Below are positions 38,401-49,600 of a stretch of DNA of 64,000 bases, piece after piece. The notes beneath the pieces are model-generated. The model was given only the letters and a program-made list of their open reading frames with translations. It had not been told where the DNA came from and made no database searches. Source of the DNA: Uloborus plumipes (Eukaryota > Arthropoda > Arachnida > Araneae > Uloboridae). Within the stretch, counting starts at the first letter, position 1. The number at the start of each line of letters is the position of its first letter. A program made the translations under genes and the position numbers. The stretch spans positions 1 through 64,000 of the forward strand of contig JAXGGA010005584.1 in the NCBI GenBank assembly GCA_038373865.1, given 5' to 3'.

Positions 38401-41400
38401 GGTAACGAACATGTCATCGCTTACTGGAGCAAATGCTTATCCAAGTCGGAGCGAAATTATTGTGTCACGAGAAAGGAATTGCTCGCCATAGTTAAAGCTG
38501 TAGAAAATTTCCATCATTACCTCTACGGCCGTAAATTCCTGCTCCGGACTGATCATGCCTCTTCAACTTGGCTGTTGAATTTCAAGAATCCAGAGGGCCA
38601 GGTAGCCAGGTGGATACAGCGGCTCCAGGAATATGACATCGAGATTAAGCACCGAAAAGGTTTGTCACACGGTAATGCTGACGCATTATCAAGAAGACCT
38701 TGTTCCGAGAACTGCCATTATTGCTCCCGAATAGAGAAACAGTACGGGACGACAAGCCCTACTGCCTGTCAAGTTACTGCTACTTCATCATCTTCAGATC
38801 CTGATCCATGGCGTGACGACCAAGTAAGAAAAGATCAGCTTGAAGACCCCGACCTAAAGCCTATCATAGAGTTAATGGAAAAGGACAGACGGCGACCTAG
38901 TTGGCAAGACGTTTCTCTCTACAGTCCTGCAACGAAAAGATACTGGGCTCTATGGAAATCTCTCCAGTTGCAAAATGGCGTCCTGTATCGGAAATGGGAA
39001 TCTGACGATGGCAAAGCATTTAAATGGCAGTTACTCCTTCCCAGATCAAGAATTCCAGACGTTCTAAAGGAACTGCACAGTAGTCCGACTGGAGGACACT
39101 TTGGTATCCTGAAAACCCTCCACAAGGTTCGAGAGCGCTTCTTCTGGAGCAAGGCGAAGGATGAAGTGGAGAAATGGTGTCATTCTTGTGACGCCTGTGC
39201 TGCCCGTAAAGGACCGAAGAGAAGAAGCCGCGGGAAGCTACATCTTTACAATGTAGGAGCTCCTTTCGAACGAATCGGGATCGACATTCTTGGTCCTCTA
39301 CCGAAAACTACTGATGGGAACAAATACATCCTAGTTTCCATTGACTATTTTACCAAGTGGCCCGAAGCATATTCCATTCCGGATCAAGAAGCTACCACTG
39401 TAGCAGAGACTCTAGTCCAGCATTGGATCTCGAGATATGGGACACCTTTGCAGATCCATTCCGATCAGGGGAGAAACTTCATCTCTGCTGTGTTTAAGGG
39501 CCTATGTAAAATCCTCAAAATTGAGAAAACTCGAACGACACCACTACACCCACAATCGGACGGCATGGTGGAGAGATTCAACAGGACAATCCTTAATAAT
39601 CTCTCGCTTATGGTCTCCAAAAATCAGCAGGATTGGGACAAGAAACTTCCTCTGTTCCTGCTGGCCTACCGCAGTGCTGTCCACGAGACCACCGGATATT
39701 CCCCATCACAGATGCTCTTCGGCCGAGAGCTTCGGCTACCTTGTGATCTCGTCTTCGGTCTCCCTCCAGATGCGCCTTCATCGCCTGAGGAATACGTCCA
39801 GGATCTCCAGGCCCGGTTGGAGGACGTTCATCACTTCGCACGGGAGCGAATCAACATCGCGACGGAGAAAATGAAGACCCGATACGACACAAGGTCCACT
39901 GGTCATGACTTTCAAGAAGGTGACAAAGTATGGCTATGGAATCCCATCCGACGTAAAGGTCTGTCACCCAAATTGCAGTCGCATTGGGATGGACCTTACA
40001 CAGTTCTCCACCGGCTGAACGACGTCGTAGTGAGGATCCAGAAGTCATCACATTCAAAACCTAGGGTTGTCCATTATGATCGGCTAGCCCCATACTATGG
40101 CCATAGTTCGTAACGTAAATCTAAAGCTACCATGGTAATTTGTTTGTAAATTTTGTAAATAACTTTTGCCTTTAATTGTTTGTAATATTACTTTATCAAT
40201 GTTATTATTTCTTTCATGTTCTCATTGTTATTGTTTATCATGTTTATGATTGGTCATCTTGTAATGTGTGCACCTGTAAATTTTCCCTTGCTTCCTTTCT
40301 GGGGATTGTACTGCCCGGGACGTGCAGTCCTTGGGAAGGGGGCAATGTTACAAATCTTGTAAATAGTTGTTGTTTTTCCTGCCTTGCATCATTTTCATTA
40401 GTTTTGGTTTTATCTGACGTCATGTTGCAAAAGTATCTGAAGATATCACTTTTATCACTTGTATACCGGCCCTGTAACGTTTTGTAGTTTTTACACTTGC
40501 CCTGCATTTAATAAGCGTGAAGACATTTTTCGCTCGGAGTGTTTTCTTTTTTTTCTTTTTCTTTTTATCGCTAGAACTTTCTCAATGGAATTGTTCAAGT
40601 TATGAATGATTTGGAATACTCCGGATTTTGCTGGAACATTATCGAAACTACGTTTCGAGTATAAATAGCTGGCCTTGAACACAGTCAGTCAGTTGTTTTC
40701 AGATTTGATCTGGTGACTCGTTTTCGTTCGCTTGGCGAATGGTTGTTTTGCTTTTGTAATTGCTTAATTACTGTTCACGTTTGATACGTGGTGCTGAGTT
40801 ACTGTTGAGAGTACAGTGTACTGTTTTGCTACCTAATTGCTGGATGTTTAGCAATTGTTTCCTGCTCATATTGTAAATAGTGTACATACTTGTAAATAAA
40901 TTTATAGTTACTTCCTCAAGATTGGAATGATCATTTAAGAAAGTTGAAGGTGCTACGGACTCGTTACATTATCTTACCTCCTTGTTTTGTTTTCATTCGT
41001 ATTGGGGGTGACATTGGGCCAGGTCCTCTACTAGTGAAAGCTTGAACTCGAATAGTATAAATGGCATGAGTCTGTAGATTACTGATAGTTGTCAACTGAT
41101 TGTTATCTACAATTTGGCTTTGCCATGCTTGAGTGGGTAAATTTGGCGTTGTAGTGTAATACACTCTGTAACCCTAAAGAAAATAAGGAACTAAAATCAT
41201 TTTCTCATAATATCAATAAATTACAAGTGATAAGATGGAACAGTGACTTCGAAAAGAGATTAAAAAAATAAAAAGCAATATGATGGCACTATGACTTACA
41301 TGAGTTGTTCACATCATGTTAGAGAAAAATAGCAAAAGATGATTGAAACGAAAGATATTTCCCGATTTTACACGGAAATAAACATTGGCGAAGATTAAGC

Positions 41401-43605
41401 AATTCTGAACTGAAGATAAGTATTGTCATTTGGGTGTTGTGCGCTTTACTCGCTAATAATCGCAAAATCTAAGAAATTGCAAAGTGAGCAATTCCTCTGC
41501 TACGGGCGTAACAATCAAACTTTAAACATTATTATTTACTTCCTTTTACGTAGTAAAGGAAGTATTGTGATCGCGAAAAAAAAAATTCAATCAAATTTGG
41601 GTATAAATTTTGATTTTGTTCACCCCAGAAGGAATGTTGAGTAGTTTTTTCGACCTGTCAGCACGTGCATATGTACCTGCCAACATATAACCAGCCGAAA
41701 ATTTCTTTTCGACCACCCCCGAGTTAAATATGACGAGTTTTCTCGTGACGTCTGTATATACGTATGTATGTGTGTATGTATGTCGCATAACTCAAAAACT
41801 GTATGCCGTAGAAGCTTCTAGTTTGGTATGTAAGCTCTGAGGGTGGTCTAGTTGTGCACCTCCTCTTGTGGTTGCATTCGAATGTTTCCAAGGGGGTGTT
41901 TTACCCTTTTTTTGAGGCAAATCAGTGTTAATTTCAATGCAGACTGAAATGATATGAATTGGCGCGACCACTTGGCGATATATCGCCAAGCTTTTGGTAG
42001 CCAAGTGTTTGACGCCTAATTGGCGACATATCGCTAAGTTGGCGGCAAATTTGGCGAAAAAAATATTTTTTAAATTTGGGTTCAATTTGGCGCTATTAGC
42101 GATATTTTGCGAAAAATCCACTGAATGATGTTAAAATCGGCGATATTTAGAAAATTAATCATTGTAAAACATTTTTTTGCATTGTTTCGTGGCAAACTAG
42201 GAGTGTAGATGTTTGAATTGTTATGTTGTTGCTCACTCAAAGCACTAAAGCATCTACTAAGAAATTTACACGTAAAAGGAAGTAGTGTGGGGTCCATACC
42301 AGATTTTTTTTTTTTTTGCAATGAAGGAATCCGCACCAAAATTTGGAATAGCATAAATAAAGTCAAAATAAAAAAGATAAATATATTGCAGGTTTTATCT
42401 TACCGAATTGGAAATATGTGTTTTTAAAGTTTGATTTTTACATCCGTAATGGTGAAATTACCCAAGCATTATTTTTTTCTGAAGTTCACTATGTTTCCCG
42501 CTTGTTTCGTAAGTAATGTAAAATGAATTAATTTTCTTAGAGCTAAAAATCGCAGCCGATTTTGAGGAAAAGCTGGACTTTTCAAGAAAGATTTCCGCAA
42601 TTGGAGAACGTACAAAAACCCTTACACCTACAATTCTTTCATAAAAGCAAAGGGAAAATAAAATTTATAATCCGTAAGAACGCAATAGTTTGCGTCGCAC
42701 TTAATATCGTTTGTCACAAAATGTCAGAGCTTAGGATTTGAAGCTAGAGGTAAATAAATCTTTTTTTTCCTTTTAAGCATTTTTTTAAATGAAAATTTTA
42801 ACTGTAGGCATTAGTATAACCTTAACTGCACCTCACGCTAAAAATAATTGAAAAGAGGAAGAAAAACACATTTTAGCGCAGAGAATCAACAAAATGTTCT
42901 ATCACCTAGTTTGTGACAAGGCTACTTAACACCAAAGAAGTCTTCTTTTAATGGGGTTGCGTTGGCTACTAACCATTTGCTGACCTAGTGCATTCCCCGA
43001 GGTCGGCACCTATCTTTCATGCGGCACCACTATCGGCGGAATGCCATTACCACGACAATTTTGACGCCCTTTTTCCCCACTAGATGGAGGCCCCACAGAA
43101 GTTGTTTTTCCCTCTCTCAAAACACGTTTTGGGAAAAATTAGAAGCCCTAATTTTTCGTGACTGCTTCAGCCGATTATTTCAGGTATCACTGAAGATTCT
43201 GGCCTGATAAATAATTTTAAGAAACTGGAAGAGTAATCAAGTACATACCGTAACTTGACCGTTTGGTTCTTTGGGAGGATCCCATTGAATGACAACGGTA
43301 CTGGAACTTAGAGGCGTGGCTTGAACGTTTCTAGGAGCGCTTCCAGGTTCTAAGAAATGAGAAAGGAATTCAACATATGTTTTAATTTGTGTTAAAAAAT
43401 CATTCTTTTTAAAAGTTTAAACGCTTGTCAATTTTTACATCAGAAACAGTTTCAATACGATGAAACACTTTTATTTTTACTTTCTTCTATATCTATTATA
43501 TAGAAGAAAGTATTGGTTTCGTAAAAATTTTCGAATGTCGAATTTTGACGGATTTGCACGTTTTGAGGTGCGCTGAGTCCATTTCGACCATTTTTGGAAA
43601 ATGTC

Positions 43606-43636
<31 letters not shown>

Positions 43637-46600
43637 CTGTCTGTGTGTGAGTCTGTATGTGTGTGACCAGTTTTTGTGGCCGCGCTAGAGAAAAAACTAC
43701 TGCATGAAATCGAACAAAAATTTTTTCACATATGCACCACCATGTGAACTGGTGCACCTGACTTTGTTTAGCGAATTCCTCCAAGGGGGGTGGAGCAATC
43801 GCACGTGTTCTGCGCGTGGGTGATTGCTATATCTCAGGAAGTAACCGGCGGAATAAAACGAAAATTGGTCCATAGATAGACCCTACCGAGTACAGGTGCT
43901 GATTCAATTTGCGTGTCAATATCTCGAAGGGGGGTGGAGCAATCGCACGTGTTCTGCGCGTGGGTGATTGCTATATCTCAGGAAGTAACCGGCGGAATCA
44001 AACGAAAATTGGTCCATAGGTAGACCCTACTGAGTACAGGTGCTGATTTAATTTGCGTGTCAATATCTCGAAGGGGGTGGAGCAATCGCACGTGTTCTGC
44101 GCGGGGGTGATTGCTATATCTCAGGAAGTAACAAGCGGAATCAAACGAAAATTGGTCCATAGATAGACCCTATAGAGTACAGGTGCTGATTCAATTTGTG
44201 TGTCAGTATCTTGAAGGGGGGTGGAGAAATCGCACGTGTTCTGCGCGGGGGTGATTGCTATATCTCAGGAAGTAACAGGCGGAATCAAACGAAAATTGGT
44301 CCATAGGTAGACCCTATTGAGTACAATCGCTGATTCAATTTGTTTGTCAATATCTCGAAGGGGGTGGAGCAATCGCACGTGTTCTGCACGAGGGTGACTG
44401 CTATATCTCAGGAAGTAACCGGCGAAATCAAACGAAAATTGGTCCATAGGTAGACCCTATTGAGTACAGATGCTGATTCAATTTGTGTGTCAATATCTCA
44501 AATGGGGGTGGAGCAATCAAAAGTGCTTATTTTGTCATTGCACCTACTGTATCTCGGGAAATATTGCTGCGATTTGAATGAAATTTGGAATAACACTAAC
44601 CCAATATGGAAGCAAGCATCGATTAAATTTTGGCGCCAATCGCCCCAGGGGGAGGGTGGGGTGATTTTTGCGCTTAGTCAACAATGCGAAAAATTAATTC
44701 ATTAAAAAATCGCTTTCACGCTATTTAATTATCAAAACAGCTGAAAACTTTCAATGATTTGAAATTTTTAACTGTTGCCAATTTCTTTTTACTAACAAAT
44801 AAAATGTTTGCAATTAATCTAAACAAGGCTTATGCAATGATTTCCAATTTCGCTCATTAATTCTGCATTTGCAGGGTTATTACGATAATTGGGAAATTGG
44901 AGCTGTTTCCAATTATTCGGGTGAGTACGTATTTTATTTTGTAACTGGAATTCATAAGATAGATATAGAAGAAAGTTTCGTGACGGCTACGACAGCTAGT
45001 TATATCAGGAAACAGTATTTTACATTTGTTAACCCTTTATGCCCGACGGGACTTTAAGTCCCGCTTATATTAATTAAATATTATGAATCATATATGGCTC
45101 TAATTAGGGATGCAACGATTAATCGGCAGTACCGATTAATCGGCCATAATCGGCCACTTTGCCGATTATTAATAATCGGCAAAATCGGGCCGATTAATCG
45201 GCTGAAAAATATTTTTCAGATATTATTCTTTAAAGTATACTTTCACTAGGAAACTATGATGAATAATTTTATCAACAGTAATAATAATCCTCACAGTTGA
45301 TATAAATTTTTTTTAAATGAATTCTCCTACTTTGAATAAATATACATAGACAATGATGCAACATTTTTCATGTGGCGATAGTTTTCTCCTTAGCACAGTG
45401 CTTTCAGATAACCTCTAATTTTCAAAGAATAAAAGTATTGAATTAAATTGCTACTGATTACTAAAATATATGAATTTAAAGTACTCCTAAATTGGAGTGT
45501 TCACCACACACTCCCCCACCCCTCCTTTTTTTCTAAATTTTTATTTCCAATTAACATAACTAACAATGTGTTAATAATATTATTGACACTAATATGAAAA
45601 TTGGTTCTAAGAAATTTGATAAATATTTTGCGAAAACTAGGAAAATGGAAAAAAATCTTCTCTCGAAAATAAATTACTATTTCTAAACTTGGAATTGTAT
45701 AAGAGATAAAAAACAGTGATGGTAAAATTGGTAGCAGAAAAACAATTATCCTTATCATTAATCGGCTCAGCCGATTCATCTGCCGATTATCAACAGCCGA
45801 TTAATCGGTAATCGGCCAATTTGCTTACCGGTGCATCCCTAGCTCTAATCATGCTGAAGCTTTTAAATACCACTCTTGGTACTTTGGTGAGAGGCCGACA
45901 GATGGTTAACTGCGACAAGAAACAGTTTTCTTAAGGACCCTAAGGCGTAGGGGCCTTAGACCCTACTTATTTTCCAAATTTTTGTAATTAATTTGGGAAT
46001 GAAAGGGTTGAAATACTTGTCGTCATTTTGCATCAGCAACAGTATTGTCAAGAACTTGAAGTTTAATGAGCATTCTAAAAACATAACTAGTGGAGATTGG
46101 ATCATTTGATGTTTTTTACGAGCTGTTGTAGGAAAAAGTACTTAGCACGAGACCGAAGTGAACTGTCGATGCACATAATTCAGTGTCTAGGACAAAAAGT
46201 ATAAAAATAAAGTCATTGTTTATCTGCATATAAGAAGTTAAAAAGAAAAAGACAATGTCTCCACAAACTTCAATAACATGGTGAGTTGCATGAGTCACGA
46301 GATTCGCTTATCCAATCCAATCAGCAAATCAAAAAAAAAAAAAAACTTGCATAACACTCATATTGATTCTTGATTTCCTTATTTCGAAAACACAAAAAAA
46401 GTTTCTTTGAAATATTAGGAAATAGAAATGCCTTGCATTGCGAACACGTTTTGAAGGGATGGTGAAGATGGCTCTAAAAGAAGCGAAGAAATTTTTAAAA
46501 GAGTTACGTGATTTTTTAGAAATAAAGTTGCGTAGATTTAAAATTCGTTTAAAAAAAAAAAAAAAAGAAAACAATTCGTACATTTAATTATAAAAATACA

Positions 46601-49600
46601 CCCATGAATAAAACGTGTCTCGTAACAATAAAATTGATTGAAACACACGTATTTCCTTTAAGAAATATGCTGTCATTTTCAAAACAACAACAGCAATGCA
46701 TTAGTCATAAAAAAGCCAAAGTCTTCATGCATAAAAAATGTCGACCGTAAAACAATTCTTTCACCTTTGAACTTTTTTACATATGAATGCAAATTTACCC
46801 TCAAGCAAAATAGTGCGATTCTTTTAACAATATTTTTTTTCCTTTCCAGATTTACTGTTTCGTTTTTTAATTAACAAAAACTGCATACGCAATCCATTAA
46901 AAAACAAATCATTGCGGAAAATACAGCAATAGAAAATGGATATTTACTCAAATCTCTCTGAAATGATTTTTTCTTTTTGCAATTTGCATTCAATTAGCCT
47001 TTAAGTGCTATTCCCTCGTGCCCTCACGCATAAAAAGGTTTGGATTTTGTTCCATTTTCAAACTTTGTCCCGTGAAAAAACATGGCATCTATGTTTTTAA
47101 GCCCTACTTACTCAAAGACTACTGGCCCCGAGGAAATTCAAGGATTACTTTAGGGAAAAATGATTTTCGCAAAAATGTAAGAAGTTTCTTACATGTAAGT
47201 AAAGTAAAAGAGACAAAAATCGCTGAAGAAATCTATTTTAACTAAAAGTTCGTCATAGAATTTAGTTTTTGCAACGAAGATCTTCAGGGAGTTCTCTTTC
47301 GATAAAAGTAAAAGTTGAAACGTTTTAACACTTTTTGTAATAAACAAGAGATGTTGCCGTTTAAGCAGGAGAAAGAAAATATACAAGTGTCACTGAAAAA
47401 GGAAAAGAAATTAAGCACAGCTTTATAAAGATAAAGAAAATCAGTGTGCATATCTTCATTATATAAAAACTTTAATAATTAAGTTTTTTTAAATATATAA
47501 CCTCATTTATGTAAATAAAAATTTAAATAACTGGTTAAAAAGTGTTGCAAGAATAACTAAGAATGAGTTTTTAGTACCATAAATGTTTATTTTTTTCTCT
47601 TGCTTGTAACTTGTTGAAAAAATCTACACAAATACTTACTTCTTGAAAATCTGAAATTCATAAAAAAGCTTCAAGCTGTAGTAAATAATGACACACTTTG
47701 TTGATTGAAAGCCTTTTAATTTCTTGTTTGTTTCGTATGTGTATCATAAGTTTGTCTTGCTTTTCTCTCTTACATTTCTGTTCCTTGTTTCTTCGACAGG
47801 TATTCGGCTGCAAGACCTCCATGGCTTGATTTCCGGTTTGCCATTATTGCAACAACTATTATTATGCCTAATGTAAAAATGGTTTTCTTGCGCCCGTTAT
47901 TAGACGCATAAGTTTAATGTCTTACCATTAATCCATTTATGCCCAAGTTTTTTTTAATAATTTTTTTTTAATTTTTCTCTGCGTAAAACTCTTACTTGGA
48001 ATGGTTTACATACATTTTAGGTTTAAAATAGTTCGCCGGTGCCATATTTATTAAGTTATTTAACGTCCTATTTATGGGATATTTTGCAGATATGTGAGCA
48101 AAATACGACCGTACTTGACTTTACTTTTGCAAAGTAACATTATAGAAGGCATCTGTGATCATTTTTAAGCAAATCATTTTAAAATAGTTTGATTTTATGA
48201 AAAAAAATGTCGTAAAAAAACTTACTTTCTGTGGCTACCGATGCTGGATCGTTGCTTGATTGATTTGTCTGAAAATAGCTGTCAACAAATAAACTCTGAT
48301 GTCCAACTAGTGGCTCTACCTGGTTTTCTCAAGAAGAAGGACCATTTAACTTGTGAAAAACAGCTTTAGTAAAAGGATATACCCATTACAGGTTTTTGTA
48401 TGCAGTAACTAGCAAGCGTCCCGTTTTTAGGACACTGGGCATAAATGGGTTTACATTAAGCAGTTGGTCACCTCTAAGTATACATATGCTATGTTGTATA
48501 TGTCAAAAACCAAATAAAATATATCTCAGATCTTGCTAAGCACCAATAATTAGTAATAGATGCGGAGTATATTATTCAAAAATTTAGAAATAGAGAAACG
48601 ACACTTAGAAACAAAATAAAATAATTCACAAATGATCGGTTAAAATCGCTCATTTTGGGAAACTATAATCAAAATATTTTACAGCGACGTTAAAAAGGGA
48701 TAGAATCCTAAAAAGCAGCGAATAATATTAGCCTTTTTTTTCAACTAAGGGGTCATTCACAAATGGTGTTACTCTTTGAGGAAGAGAGAGAGACAGGGAG
48801 GGACTGGTGATATTGTGGCAATTTATGAAATGGGGGAATCAGAATTAACAAGTCCGACATTTCGAATTTTTCCAAGGCGGAGGGGGTGTTGCAAAGGTTA
48901 TTTCCATTAAATTTTCACCATCAAACAGCAAAATAACCAAAAGATAGGTTGAAAAACTAAAAAATACGCTTTTAGATATAGTTTAGCCTTTTGTATTATA
49001 ATAGTATTAAAAATATGTGACTTTTATATCTGCTAAGAACTTGCATTTTATCTTTTAATTCAGAGTTACACACAAACAACTGAAACACTTGTAATACTAG
49101 TGCATCAACATGTAATACAGTTTAGTCTTTGGTATTAATAATAGTATTAAATGCATTACTTTTATATTTGTAAAGAACGTGAATTTTATCTTCTATTCAG
49201 AGTTACCTACAAGTGAAACTAATAAAAGCGTATTACAAAGAAACCGCTCACTTATATGTAAATACTTTAGTTTCCCATATACAGGAGAAATTGACACCCC
49301 TGGTGAACCCCCAAATGACAAGCCTGGTTAACAAGAAGTCTGACATCACATTTTCCTTGAAAATAAATGCTTTTTTTTTATTTATTACGATATGTTTACG
49401 TAATATAGCCTGACTCGTGACAAAAAGAGGGGAGGAGATTTAGTGAAGTGTGACTTTTTGCTAAAAAGGGAGGGGGGGGGGGGACTAGTATGTCGAAAAA
49501 GATAGTGACATAATTTATAAACAGTCCCTAACTGTTTTTTTTTTCACGAGAATCACTAAAAAGGTAGATAGTATAAAAGGTAGCTTTGAGAAAGAAAAGG

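Larger units (their letters stand above)
34560..40968 (+). mobile_element. Ty3/Gypsy LTR retrotransposon, full length
   Basis: The 6.4-kb element has two 623-bp LTRs, a tRNA-Lys primer binding site, gag, and pol in the order protease, reverse transcriptase, RNase H, integrase, which defines Ty3/Gypsy. There is no env frame in the 230 bp between pol and the 3' LTR. The target duplication is TTAT (34556-34559 and 40969-40972). It lies antisense to the host gene. The LTRs appear to differ at one base (A in AAGTTTG at 34992, C in the 3' copy), which suggests a recent insertion. Coding is broken by three small frame changes. Confidence 0.97.

Noticed and set aside
40113..40345. An env gene in the Gypsy element
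   Set aside because: Only about 230 bp separate pol from the 3' LTR, too short for an envelope protein.
43785..44520. CRISPR array
   Set aside because: Units are contiguous 143/144-bp repeats without unique spacers, in an animal intron.
44869..45057. A short plus-strand frame as an exon
   Set aside because: It lies at the end of the hairpin-started element and crosses its terminal repeat; no homology and wrong strand for Lar.
47634..47660. An 11-nt stretch between a good donor and a good acceptor on minus
   Set aside because: 11 nt would shift the Lar frame, so it is not a plausible coding microexon.
48227..48250. ACTTAC next to a short frame, like a microexon donor
   Set aside because: The same sequence is in the other piggyBac-like MITE copy (53620-53645), so it belongs to the transposon; there is no acceptor at a suitable distance.
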